From: Linderina pennispora
Lineage: Eukaryota > Kickxellomycota > Kickxellomycetes > Kickxellales > Kickxellaceae
Direction of reading: 5' to 3'
Length of the DNA stretch: 64,000 nt
NCBI RefSeq assembly: GCF_002104995.1
Contig: NW_024468252.1
Span: forward strand, 806,001 to 870,000
Shown here: in pieces, positions 1 to 11,301 of the stretch
How positions within the stretch are numbered: the first letter of the stretch is position 1
Layout: every line of letters starts with the position of its first letter
Made by a program: the position numbers and the translations under genes
The notes under the pieces: generated by a model
What the model saw: only the letters and a program-made list of their open reading frames with translations
Told to the model about the DNA's origin: nothing
The model's database searches: none

Positions 1-1397
1 ATGTTGATATAGGGTGTTCAATGTGTTACGCGAACGTATATGGTAGCGAAGAGCTAAGGAGTATATCGGCAGAAAAGTAAATGGGGTATAGCTGAAGAGA
101 GAAGAGTGGAATGGAAGCAGAGCTGGGCCGCTCTTTAAAGCAAGGCAAGAGCGCCTTTCGGAGATTCGCAGCCTTGCCCTGTTCCCAAAAAAACTGGCAG
201 ACTGCGAATGCGCCAAAGGGAAATAATCCATGGGTGAAAAATTTAGGTACAGACGCCTGTTTGCGACATGCACGGCCAGCTAGGCTGAGTACCGGCAGTG
301 ATCATGCTGCAAATCGCGATGCGCAGAGGAGAAAAGGAGCAGCCCAGCATCCTTTTTCTTAGGCTGGCAGGAGCAGCACGTTGGCGCCTGATAGACGGGA
401 TATTATTCCTCTGCAAAGACACAGATCGTTCGCTTTCTGCGGTACTGTTGAGAGCCAAGGGGATTTTCTCCCCGGGAAAAAGCAAGTGACAACAAGCATC
501 GTCGGAGAGCTCGTGCTCTGCCGGTGAGGTCAGAGGGCAGCAAACGGCTGACCAGCGGAGCATGTGCTTCCGAATGGCCGGTTTAGACATGGCAAATGGG
601 AACCGCGAACGGTAGCGAGACATTATGAGGAACAATGGTGCATTTATGCAGGAGGTGGGTTTGTGTAGGACACATTCTGAATTGCTCTACCGGGACGCGG
701 TGGGGAAGGGGTCAATAGTGGCCAGCAGTGGCCAGGCTATTGCTCGCATAACAAGCGAGGACCGCGTGGGAGGGGCTATTTCAATGCCTTGGGTAGTTTT
801 CTCGCTGCCGATTGTGCTTCAGAATAAGCAACGCCCTTCTGCAGAAAAGCCCCTGGGTCCGCAAGCACAAGGGCGAGTTGGGGAGGAGGAATCCGGCCCA
901 CGGTAGGGCCACGCGCGGCACCGCCCCGAAACTCCTCTCCCCTGGTGACACGGTCTCCAGGCGGGCAAGTTCCGGACTGGGCGTGATCAAGCTGCGTGCA
1001 ATTTCGGACCGTTCCTAAAAGCAAATAGTAATCAGGTTTATGCGCGCGCTCCAGCGAAAATTGGGACGGGTGTGCTTGCTTTATTTGCCAGACTCCCCTT
1101 CCTCCTCTCCCCTCTCTCACCCACTCTTCATTCTTCTGGCCTTTGTCATTGTCATTATACGTTCTTTTGCTTATGCATGTGCAAGGCTCTGCTCTCTACC
1201 CCGGCAGCAAGTGAAAAGTAGCCTTATCACCAAAAAAAAGTACCCGACACCTCCAGCTTCTTACTTTTATTTCACGTCGTTGTTTTCATTTTTTGCTCCC
1301 CTCTTTTATTGCTGTTTTGTGGGGTGGGGACCACTCCTACACTTTCTCACTTCTTTTGCTCTCCTTGTTTTAAAAATATCCCGCTCTTACTCTTTGA
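1..1397. other. No supported gene; upstream region of the kinesin gene
   Basis: Short ORFs on both strands overlap each other and show no family resemblance, so I support no gene here. From about 1080 to 1390 the + strand is strongly pyrimidine-rich with T/C runs. That is typical of the DNA just upstream of fungal start codons, and it fits a promoter and 5' leader for the gene starting near 1398. Confidence 0.4.
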
Positions 1398-4300
1398 ATG
1401 CTAACCGACAAGTCTATTCCGGTTAACCCTCGCACCTCCGTCGACAGGGAGCGTGCAGACTCGCGCCTGGCGTCGCGCATCGGCAAGCCCACCAACATCC
1501 CATTGCCGACGGCACTATCGACCTCAAGGCCCAATTCCTATGTTCATGCACCGCAAGAGCGAGTCAATGAGCCGCACGTCTGTGGAGGACGGGCGCATCT
1601 CGCAGATGTCGCTGTCGCGAGCGCTTTCAGCCGCAGATGGGACAGTACTCCGCCCGCCCCTCGTTCGACGCTGTGGGCGAGTCGCCGACAGCTGGTGGGT
1701 TTTCGGATGCAGCAACAGATGCGAGCTCGGCGAATGGCGCGAATGTGCAGGGCAGCACCAATGGATCGGTTTCTGATGTAGACGATGGCGAGAAGGTTCT
1801 GCCGGTGCGTGTAGCGGTACGGATCCGGCCATTGATCGTTGACAATACGGAGAGCGGGCAGACGAGCTCCTATGCCCGCAACACGAGCTGTCTGGAGCCC
1901 AAGCCCAATGCATCGATTGTGGTGTACCCAGTGAACTCTGCCAACGGAAGCTTGGCAGGAGCGAGCTATGGCAGCGATGGAATGGCCGGGCTAGGCGGCT
2001 TTGTCCGGCACAGCGGTGCGCCGTCGCATGCAGTGTCGAACCAGCCGCGCACCTACAACTTTGATTTTGTGTATGGGCCCGAGACGTCGCAAATATCTGT
2101 TTTCGACTCGTCGATTGCACCGCTGCTGGCGCGGTTCGTTGAGGGCTACAATGTCACAATTCTTGCGTACGGACAGACATCTTCGGGCAAGACGTTCACG
2201 ATGGGCACTGACGCTGATGCGACAGCGCCGGAGGATGTCGGCATTGTGCCCCGCGCGCTGACACAGATTTTCCAGTGGACCAACTCGCACCAGACCGTTG
2301 ACGAGACCGGCAAGCCCAACATCGACGTGCGTGTGTCGTTCATGGAGGTGTACAACGAGGAGCTCATCGACCTGGTCGCACAGTCGCAGTTCCATGGCGT
2401 GCGGCCGCCGATTTTCATCCGCGAGGACACCAAGGGCAACGTTGTGTGGGTGGGCGTCAAGGAGCAGGCTGTGTCCGATGCGCAGCACGCGCTGTCGATT
2501 TTGATTGATGGATCCAAGGAGCGGCAGACGGGCGGCACGCGCATGAACGACAAGTCGTCGCGGTCGCACGCCATCTACACAGTGACGCTGACGCAGCAGC
2601 GCACGCGCGGCGATTCGCACGAGCCGGTCAAGATTGTATCCAAGCTGCACTTTGTCGATCTGGCCGGCTCCGAGCGGCTCAAGAAGACGCAGGCCGAGGG
2701 TGAGCGCCAGCGCGAGGGCATCTCAATCAACTCTGGGCTGCTGGCCCTGGGCAATGTCATTTCGGCGCTCGGAAGTCCCCAGCGTGGTGCGGATCTGCAT
2801 GTGCCATATCGCAACAGCAAGCTGACGTACATGCTGCGAGACTCGCTGGGTGGCAGTGCACAGACGCTGCTGATTGCCTGCGTAGTCGGCGGCAGAAGCC
2901 AACATGGCCGAGACAGTCAACACACTCAAGTACGCGGCGCGTGCGCGCAACATCAAGAACCGCGGCGGTGTCAATATGGTGTCGCTGGGCAAGGCCTCGG
3001 CCAAGGAGCTCGAGGCCCTGCGCGCCCTGGTGAAGAAGCTCAAGGGCGAAGTGCATTCGCTGAACCAGCGTCTGCAGGATGCCGAGAGCACAGGACGCGA
3101 CAGCTTCTCGCTGAACTCGTCGATGCAGAGCATGCCGGTGCCGGGCCTGGTCCAAATCACCGTCGTCGCCAGCGAATCGGGTTATCACCGGATTCAGCGA
3201 CTCGCTGGCGGGCGAGAGCCCGAGCCGCATCCCGATCACCAGCGCAGCTCTGCAGAGGCGCATGAACGCGCACGAAGAGCTCAATGTGGTCAAGGCGCGG
3301 AACCAGACGCTGGAGACGGAGCTTATGGAGCTCACCGAGACATACGCGGATCTCCTGTGGAAGTTCAACGAGGCGTGCAGCGAGATCGAGGAGCGCCAGA
3401 GCGAGAGCTTTGAGCGCGACCAGAGGCTGCGCGACCGCGAGCAGGAGATCCGGCGGCTGACGAGCCACTCGCAGCAATGGGCGGCGGTCCTGTGCCCTCG
3501 GCGGTGCTGGATCTCGACGAGAGCCGCCCGCAGTCGGTTGCGGATACGCTGCGGCAGAAGCGCCGGTCAGCCCGCCTCAGCCTGTCGAACCGGTCGATTG
3601 CCGAGAATGAGCGGCTGGACCGGTTCACCGAGGGCATTTCACTGCTGGCCGACGAGACTGTGCCGCCGATGCCGGATCTCGACCAGCTGCACACGCTGCA
3701 GTCGGCTCAGAGCAGCCGGCAGCAGAGCGAGGTATTCCATGAGGCAGTGACTGGTGAGGGCAAGAGTAAGGGCGACGGCCCAGGCGAGGCTGAATTTGAT
3801 GCGGTGCTGGAGGAGTACGACGAGTAACATTCGCAGAATCGAAGGCGAGCTGAAGGCCGCCAACGAGATGATCGAGAATCTGCGCCTGCAGCTGTCAATG
3901 CAGGAGACCAAGGCGACATATGCCGAGAAGCTCAACGTGTCGCAGCAGGCGCAGGTCGAGACTCTGAGGATACAGCTGGACCAAGGCGCGCGAGGCCGGC
4001 CAGGAGGAGGAGCAGCGCCGGCGTGCAGTCGAGGCCGAGCTCGAGGACGCCAACTTCAGCGCAGAGACGCAGCTCGAGTCGGTGGCCAATGAGTGGCGCC
4101 TGGAGATGCAGCATTGCGACGAGCAGTGGACCGAGCGCTGGGAGGCTATGCAGGCCGAGCACGACCAGGCCCTGGCCGAGAGCGAGCGCCAGGTCGCCAA
4201 GCTGCGCACCGAGCTGGAGGTCGAGAAGGCCGTACCGCGTCTCTCGGGCATGCCTGAGTCAGATGCCGAGCTGAAGCAGAAGAATGTGGAGCTGAAGGAG

Positions 4301-5903
4301 GAGAACGCCGAGCTGCGTCGCGAGCTCGAAGCCCTGAAGGTCAGTCAGCAAGAGACGCGGGAGCTGGCAGCCAGCCAGCAGGAATCACAGGAGCTGATAG
4401 CCAGCCAGCAGGAGCTGAAGAACGAGGTTGAAGAGCTGAGGCGCCAGGCTAGGGCGGCCGACGCACGTGCGCAGATCGCTGAGGAGGCATCGGCGGCGTT
4501 GGCAGCAAAGCTCGCAGCCCAGCGCGATGTGACGTCGCCGCGCATGAAGGACCGCAGCCTGTCGCGCCAGCTGTCCGACAAGATTGTTCTGCGCACGCGC
4601 GGCTCCCCGTCGCCGCGCAGCTCCAGCAGCGAGAGCGACGCGCAGCAGTTCCCAGGGGTACCCGAGGAGGACGACATGACGCCTCCCGAGCGCCGCCTGT
4701 GGAACATGCGCAACCGCCATAGCGCTACTACTCCGGCGCTGCCGCTGTCGCCTGCGCAGCCGTCTTCCTCTGACGACAAGTGCGCGTCATACCCCGAGCT
4801 GCGGCTGGCGTCAACTGCGCGCGACTCGGCTATCGCCAATGCTGGCATGCATCGCCAGGCTGTGTACGACGAAATCCAGATCCAGCAGATGCTAAAGGAC
4901 GCGGCAGCCGAGAGCGACCGCCAGGCGGGTGCCGACAAGGAGCTGCGGGAGCTGCGAGCTAAGATTGAGGAGCTGCGGGAGGCGAAGAAGGAGCTGCAGC
5001 AGCACAACAGCCAGATGAAGAACATCATGCGCGACCTGGGCGACCGCCTGGTGAAGCTGGCAGAGGAGAACGACATGCTGGAGGCCAAGGCGAATGAGCG
5101 TGACTCGCTGATCGAGGAGATGCGGCACATGACCAGTCTTGTCAGCGAGTATGAAGCCAAGATCCACGACTTGAACGTGGAGGCAGAGGTCCTGCGCGCG
5201 GCCCGGGACAAGGCAGAGCAGGCCTGCGAGGCTGGGCGCAACGACAGCAAGCTCGGCCATCGCCTCTCGGTCGAGTCGTTCCGGTCAGCAGCCGAGGAGA
5301 CGCCGACGGCAAGCGACACGCCCAGGACGCAACATAGCGCCGACAGCGACAACGACGAGGCGGCAGCGCTGCGGGTGCGCCTTGACTTGGCCGAGGCTGA
5401 GCTGAAGGTGGCTCTGCGCAGCACTGACGAATACCGTAACCGTGTTGACATTCTCCTTGGCGACATCGAGTCGTACAAGCAGCACATTGGCTCGCTTGAA
5501 ACGGCGCTTGCGTCCACCGACGGGCAGCTTGACACGACACGGCGCGAGGCGTCTGAGCTGCGCAACCTGGCAGCGCGTGCGCAGGAGCTTGAGGCCGAGC
5601 TGGGCTCACAAAAGACCCTGGTGGTGTGTCTGAAGGAGAGCCTTGCGTCGAGCGAGGAGCAGACGGAGGAGATCAAGCTCAACGCCGACCGCTATGCGAA
5701 CGAGCTGCTGCGCGCCCAGGCGGAGGCCAAGTCGCTGGGAGACCAGGTCGAGCTGGTGTCCCAGCAGCTGATGGATGCCCGCCAGCTGGTCACCAACGAG
5801 GCCAGGGACCGCGACATTTGGAAGAGTCCGGTGCCAAGATCTCCGCGAAGAGGTCGACGAGATGCGCTCAAGGCGTCGCAAGTCCAAGATGAGCTGCTTC
5901 TGA
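1398..5903 (+). CDS. Kinesin-4-like motor protein, frame changes required
   Basis: A microtubule motor with an N-terminal kinesin head and a long coiled-coil tail, about 1,500 residues after compensation. Visible motor motifs are VRIRPL, the P-loop GQTSSGKT (about 2170-2200), switch I NDKSSRSH (about 2545-2570), switch II VDLAGSERLKK (about 2652-2690) and the neck sequence ARNIKNR (about 2941-2965). ARNIKN resembles kinesin-4 (KIF4/KIF21) more than kinesin-1; the subfamily is inference. The tail (about 3000-5900) is rich in Glu/Lys/Leu heptads and ends in MSCF. No single frame covers the gene: the reading moves +1 near 1515, 1630, 2885, 3155, 3826, 3981 and 5835, and +2 (or -1) near 3475. The total of +9 restores a multiple of three. 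The motor itself is uninterrupted from 1637 to 2885. ATG 1398 gives a plausible leader, but 1637 could be the true start. Confidence 0.75.
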
Positions 5904-6157
5904 GTACTTTTTTCTTTTTGCGTCTACTTTTTTAGTTGTCTTTCTACTATTTTGTTTCTTTTTCCGTCTACTTTCTGTTTAAGATCTATCGTCTCCAAAA
6001 AAAAATCGACATTACTCCGCAGGCGTTCATATCGACTGCATATATCGCCATGTAATAAACACCAGCATGTGCTATGACATGGCTGAGATAATCAGGACAT
6101 TACGGTGAGTTTGATGATGGAGATGGCTGACATTGGAAATACACAAGAGTGGGAGAT

Positions 6158-7661
6158 TTACTGGATGTAATAGCAGGCACCGCATCCAGGGGCGGTAGGC
6201 AAACAGGGCATCGTCGAGCTGGGTCTTGGTCAGCTGCGGGAACTTCTTGGCGTAGTACTGCTCGGCCAGTGCGTCTTTCACATCCTCGACCTTGTTCTGG
6301 GGCACCATGTGCACCGAGCAGCCGCCCCAGCCAGCGCCAGTGAGGCGGGAGCCGAGCGAACCCGCGCTGCGCGCAATGGAGCAGAGCTCGTCGAGCTCGG
6401 GGCAGCTGCAGTTGAACAGATCGCGGCAGCTGTCCTGGCTCTGGTTCATCAGGGAGCCAAGGATCTTGGCAACGTCGCCAACGGAGCTCTCGCAAGCCTG
6501 GCGGAACTTGACCACGCGCAGTGTCTCGGAAAACGCGTGGCAGGCGCGCTGCAGGATCTGGAACCTGTCGGCGCGCACGGGGAACTGGTCTTCGTGGATC
6601 TTGGTGCTGAGCTCGGCCGGAGTCATGTCGAGGGCGGCAGCCATTTCCTCGCGCGTGTAGCCGTCAGGATGTGCGGCGAAAGGCCTTCTCGGACTCCTCG
6701 AGCATGCGCGACAGGCGCTCAATCCACACCTGCACCTCGTCCCTGCCGGCGGTGTCCTGGTCGGCGAAGAGCTCGTCCATGATGATCTTGAACACCAGCG
6801 GATCGACGTCCTTGCAGGCAGGACGGCTGGCCAGGCCAAGATGCTTGGCGAGGATGAGGGCGCCGACGCGGGTCTCGACGACGCGCAGGTTGTAGCACAC
6901 GGGGGCCGAGACGTGCTTGTCGGCGACCACCAGGGTGTTGGCAATGACGAAGACCATGGAGGGGTCGGTCTCGGGGAACTTGACCGGCGTGCCCCTGAGC
7001 TTCGGGTGGAACTCAATGAAGGAGCGCCGAGCCCTGGCGGCCCATGATGCTGATGGCCTGGTCCATGCCGCCCGAGTTGACGCCGACATGGCGCTCGGCG
7101 CTGGCAGCAATGCTGACCAGCTCGCTCTGCGTCAGGCTGATGCCGCAGACACGCTGCACGGCCAATAGCGTCGCGCAGACAAAGGCCGCCGACGACGACA
7201 GACCGCTGCCGGCGGGCACAGTGCCGTCCATCAGCGCATCCATGCCCTTGCCGTTGCGGTGTCCCAGGCGGTCGAACAGCCCGCGGTAGCCGCACTTGAA
7301 GTAGTTGGACCACTCGTGGACTGTCGAGTCGATCTCGAAGATGTCGCTGGTTGCTGAGAACAAGCGCGCCGGGTACTTGTCGTTGAGCGTGTTGGCCACA
7401 TGGACCCTGTCAGTGTTGTTGGCGCGCACAGCGATCAGCGTGTCGGGTGCAATGGCCATCGGGAAGACCGGGAACCCGCAGTAGTCGATGTGCTCGCCGA
7501 TGATGTTGACACGACCGGGCGCACGCGCAATGAAGTCGGGCTTGGACTCCGTACATTGTCTCGAAGTCGGCCGCCAGCTTGGCGTAGCGCCCAGACTGGC
7601 GCTCGACATTCAGACTGTAGATGTCATTGAGGCTCTTGATGACAGGAGCGGGAGAAGACAT
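6158..7661 (-). CDS. Galactokinase paralog A (GHMP kinase), frame changes required
   Basis: A GAL1/GALK2-type sugar kinase that would phosphorylate galactose (or N-acetylgalactosamine) at C1 in the cytosol. After compensation it is 499 residues. It carries the galactokinase signature GRVNIIGEHIDY, the ATP-binding GTVPAGSGLSSS and the C-terminal GSRLTGAGWGG. The frame must advance +1 near 7545 (just before KPDFIAR), 7024 (GSAL/FIEF), 6680 and 6196. With exactly four +1 moves the length is divisible by three and ends at TAA 6158-6160. Everything between these points is well conserved with the paralog at 8591. Start ATG 7661 (MSSPAPVIKSLND) matches the start of that paralog in position. It is divergent from paralog B across 929 bp, so a shared promoter is likely. 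It could be a decaying copy, but no true nonsense codon is seen within any segment. Confidence 0.75.
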
Positions 7662-8590
7662 GGGTGAATTAGTAAGAGAGCGTTGGCAGGGGTGGGTATT
7701 AGAAATAATGATGATGGTGGTGGTGCGGGTCCAGAAAACCGTTCGTCGCATGGCCGTTTTATACTGCTTCGGAGGCCATGCGTCCATACGGTTTTCTCCT
7801 CGGCCGGGCAGATGCGTGTACAGAAGCAGCTTCCGGAACCCACCCTGATTCGCTCCAATTGCACCGGCAGCAGCAACACCAGCACCAGCACCAGCAGAGA
7901 AAAAGAAGAGGAAATAGCTTACCGCACTTGCGATGCAGATGCCGAGCACAGTGCATCTAGTGGATGTGTCGGGAGCATACGACCTCGTCTGTGGTCTGCA
8001 CCACAGTCAACCGCCGGCCCGATTAGGAAGGTGGTATGTGCGGACCAGACTCCGGCGGCGCATCGGTTCGATGAGATTTACCCCTGTCTCCGCGCTGCTG
8101 GCGGCTCCTCCGAATTGGTGCGAGCCAGGTACGGAAAATCGGCCCTAACCCCAGTGGGTCCGCGCTCTGGCATGCATGGCCTTTATTTTTGGGCTGGACA
8201 TGCACTAGCCGCCCGATGCATGGCCAATGCTGACTGGATGGTATAGAATCACGATACACGTCGAGACTGGACGCTCCGCCGACGCACCTGGCCCGGGGGA
8301 GACAAAAGGAGCTGGCGTAAAAAGGCTCACACCGGGCAGCCACTCTTCGCCGGCGTGACACGGAGCCTGCGTGACACAAGCCTGCCTATTGCAGAGGGTG
8401 GATCGGCGCGCCCAGCATCGGCTCATGTGGTCTTGGGCATACGGCCTTGCTGAATGCAGCGCCGTAGGATGTGGGGGCAGCAGCGGCTGGCAGCAACAAA
8501 ACCCCCTCGCCACCCCTGAAGCCGCATCTTCTCCTTATCTCTCCTGCGCCCTAAACTCCACTTCTGCTATATTTCTACTCAGCCCGCCAA
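7662..8590. promoter_or_regulatory. Shared intergenic region of the divergent galactokinase genes
   Basis: These 929 bp separate the two start codons. They contain alternating purine/pyrimidine blocks and a T/C-rich stretch just before 8591. I looked for the CGG-N11-CCG Gal4 operator and did not find a clear one. A bidirectional promoter is an inference from gene layout. Confidence 0.4.
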
Positions 8591-10106
8591 ATGTCTGCCC
8601 AGGTCCCCACCTACACCGCCCTGTCGGATATCTACTCGACGGACCTGCTCCGCCACAGCGTACGGTACAATGCTCTCATCGAGGAGTTCGTCCGCATGTA
8701 CGGACTCAAAGCCCGACTTCATTGCGCGCTCGCCCGGTCGCGTCAACATCATCGGCGAGCACATCGACTACTGCGGGTTCCCGGTCTTCCCGATGGCCAT
8801 TGTGCCGGACTGTCTGATTGCAGTCAAGGTGACCGACGGCAGCGCCGTGAAGCTGGCCAACATCAATGGCGCCAAGTATCTGTCTCGCGAGTTCACGTAT
8901 GACCCGGCCGACATTGTGGCCATCGACAATTCGACCCACGACTGGGCGACGTACTTCAAGTGCGGGTACAAGGGCGCCCTGGAGGCAACCAAGATCACCA
9001 ATCCCAAGGGCATGCTCTGCATGATCGATGGCACGGTGCCTGCTGGCAGCGGCCTGTCCAGCTCGTCTGCGTTCGTGTGCAGCTCGGCGCTGGCCACAAT
9101 GCGCGCCAACAACAATGTCCTGCCGCAGAAGGATATTGTCGAGACCAGTGTTGCGGCCGAGCGCTACTGCAACGTCAACGGCGGCGGCATGGACCAGTGC
9201 TGCAGCATCATGAGCAAGCTGGGCTCGGCGCTGTTCATCGAGTTCCACCCAGAGCTCAATACCACGCCTGTGGAGTTCCCCAAAACCAACCCGCAGATCG
9301 CCTTCGTTGTTGCCAACACCATGGTCACCTCTGACAAGGCTGTCACTGCGCCTGTGTGCTACAACCTGCGCGTCGTCGAGACCCGCATTGCTGCGCTGAT
9401 GCTGGCTAAGTACCTGGGCATTGCCGACCGCCCTGCCTGCAGGGACGTCGATCCGCTGACATTCAAGGTTGTCATGGATGAGTTCTTTGCTGACCAGGAC
9501 ACCGCCGGCAAGGATGTGGTGCGGGTGTGGATCGAGCGACTCACCGCCATGCTGGCGTCGGCAACCGAGTTCTTCGGTGCTCAGCCCGAAGGGTACACGC
9601 GCGAGGAGTGCGCGGCGTACCTTGGCCTTTCGGTCGATGCCCTCGAGAAGAAAATACACGCCGACCGTTTCCCGGTGCGCGCCGACCGCTTCAAGCTGCT
9701 GCAGCGCTCGCAGCACGCGTACTCGGAGACCCTGCGTGTGGTCAAGTTCCGGGAGATCTGCGAGTCGACCGACGCATCCACTGACTACTTCAAGGCCCTG
9801 GGCGATCTGATGAACCAGAGCCAGGACAGCTGCCGCGATCTGTTCAACTGCAGCTGCCCCGAGCTCGACGAGCTCTGCTCCATTGCGCGCAGCGCGGGTT
9901 CGCTCGGCTCCCGCCTCACCGGCGCTGGCTGGGGCGGCAGCTCCGTGCACCTTGTCCCGCAGGATAGGGTTGAGCAGTTCATTATGGAAGTCAAGGAGAA
10001 GTACTACGCCAAGAACCTGCCTCACGTCCAGGGCCAGGATCTCGACGATGCTATTTTCGCGACCACCCCTGGCAGCGGTGCCGCTATTTTCGAGCTTGAA
10101 GAGTAA
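8591..10106 (+). CDS. Galactokinase paralog B (GHMP kinase), one +1 frame change
   Basis: A GAL1/GALK2-type kinase of 504 residues after one frame correction. The galactokinase signature is at about 8737-8775, the GHMP ATP-binding motif GTVPAGSGLSSSSAF at about 9030-9075, and the C-terminal GSRLTGAGWGG loop at about 9900-9935. The first 38 residues (MSAQVPTYTALSD... to RMYGL) are in one frame and everything from KPDFIARSPGR on is in the +1 frame. The change falls at about 8705-8708, exactly where paralog A also changes. ATG 8591 is favoured because its N-terminus aligns with paralog A, both having a conserved DIYS block. In a strict single-frame reading the ORF would start inside the domain at 8670 and lose the N-terminus. 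This is the better preserved of the two galactokinases. Confidence 0.85.
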
Positions 10107-10412
10107 CTCCTTTATAATTTTACATCCCACTTCACTAATCCCTGTTACTGTTAGCTTGAAAGACGTACTGGCCACCGATCGGTCGCTCAGGAGTCAATGA
10201 GCCGCTCAGGAGTCGGAATGAGCCACTCCTCGAGGTGTTTGATGCCAGTGCCTGTGTCGGGGGCAAGTATCACGGCTGTCACATGCAATTTTGTGCTTGG
10301 ACGCCTGATCATGAAGCAGCAGATGGTCTCCAGCCCCTCTCCACCACTTTTCCCTCAGTTTTGTTCAAATTCAAGCACATTTCGTCTTGTTGGACACGCC
10401 AGTTGGACATAC
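10107..10412. other. Intergenic, nothing recognised
   Basis: Just over 300 bp between galactokinase B and the J-protein. It contains the imperfect direct repeat of the words CGCTCAGGAGTC and GAGTCGGAATGAG near 10186-10220. I see no gene. Confidence 0.3.
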
Positions 10413-10967
10413 ATGGGTCGCGACTATTACAGCATTCTCGGCGTGAGCCCGTCGGCCACCCAGGAGCAGATCCGCTTGGCGTACATGAGGCGGGCATTGG
10501 AAGTGCACCCCGACCGCAACCCGTCGCCATCGGCCACACGCGAGTTCCAGGAGCTGGCCGACGCCTACTACACGCTTGGGACGCCCTCGCGGCGGCATGA
10601 CTACGATGCGACATACACACGTGATGACCAGGGCGCAGGCAGCAGCGAAGCCTCTGGGCAAGCACGCGCTGATGACGTGTTTGGAGACGTGTTTGAGGAC
10701 TTCCTGCGGCCCTCGGTTGAGTCCAGCGGGTCGGGGTTCTGGGCGACAGTGGGCATGGGCAGCGGCGCCGTGCTTGGGTTCATCGTGGCGAACCTGCCTG
10801 GTGCGGTGGCGGGCGGTTACGCGGGCCGCAAACTCGGCTCAATCCGAGACCAGACGGGCCGGGCGGTTTACGAGTCGTTCCAGGCGCTGCCGCATGCGCG
10901 CAAGCTCCAGATCCTGACCGCACTGGCGGCTCAGCTCGTGGCGGGGTCATCAGGGCTTGGGAAGTGA
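10413..10967 (+). CDS. Small DnaJ-domain (J) protein with glycine-rich membrane-like segment
   Basis: An Hsp70 co-chaperone of 184 residues. The J domain spans residues 1-70, beginning MGRDYYSILGV and carrying the HPD triad at residues 32-34, the loop that stimulates Hsp70 ATPase. Residues about 110-140 form a glycine/alanine-rich hydrophobic stretch (GSGAVLGFIVANLPGAVAGGY) that looks like a glycine-zipper or membrane-inserting segment. A short helical tail follows. ATG 10413 is chosen because J domains characteristically start a few residues before DYY; the upstream in-frame extension to 10197 has no J-domain homology. It has no frame change. The exact ortholog is not recognised. Confidence 0.8.
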   Translation: MGRDYYSILGVSPSATQEQIRLAYMRRALEVHPDRNPSPSATREFQELADAYYTLGTPSRRHDYDATYTRDDQGAGSSEASGQARADDVFGDVFEDFLRPSVESSGSGFWATVGMGSGAVLGFIVANLPGAVAGGYAGRKLGSIRDQTGRAVYESFQALPHARKLQILTALAAQLVAGSSGLGK

Positions 10968-11301
10968 TCTCATCTGATTCGTGCGTGGTAGGGATGATGA
11001 TCCCTTCGTGACTAGCACGGGCGCACGCGGTGGTGTGCATTTGTCCAACAGAAAATGGCTGGTGGGAACCAGCAACATGGGGCAGAAAGTTCGGTGCGTC
11101 GGATCCGCATGCCCTTGCTATTGCACCAATTTTTCCTTGCTATCTCCGCACCAAGCCTAGGTAGTTCCACTTTAGTCGTCTTCCCTATCCACATTTGTCT
11201 AGTCGCATTCTGTGCTCCTTCACTTTTTCCTCAGTACATAATAAAACCCCTCAGTGACCGACACGCTGTTCCACATATCCGGACATTAGCATCAATATCC
11301 A
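10968..11301. other. Intergenic, upstream of the CDF transporter gene
   Basis: 334 bp with T/C-rich sequence towards the 3' end (about 11190-11290), as expected for a promoter and leader. No gene seen. Confidence 0.3.

Noticed and set aside
2875-2905. A tiny intron (GTAGTCGGCGGCAG) to explain the kinesin frame change
   Set aside because: Removing 14 nt does not give the required +1 frame, and it would be far shorter than any known fungal intron.
4345-5682. Long minus-strand ORF (445 codons) opposite the kinesin tail
   Set aside because: Ser/Arg-rich product with no family resemblance. It mirrors the GC-biased codon pattern of the coiled-coil gene on the other strand.
7540-7560. A mini-intron (GTAC...AAG, 14 nt) at the galactokinase frame changes
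   Set aside because: Its length leaves the wrong frame and would delete the conserved MYG-KPDF junction.
8706-10175. 489-codon minus-strand ORF opposite galactokinase B
   Set aside because: It exactly shadows the conserved galactokinase sequence; its composition is the expected antisense of GC-rich codons.
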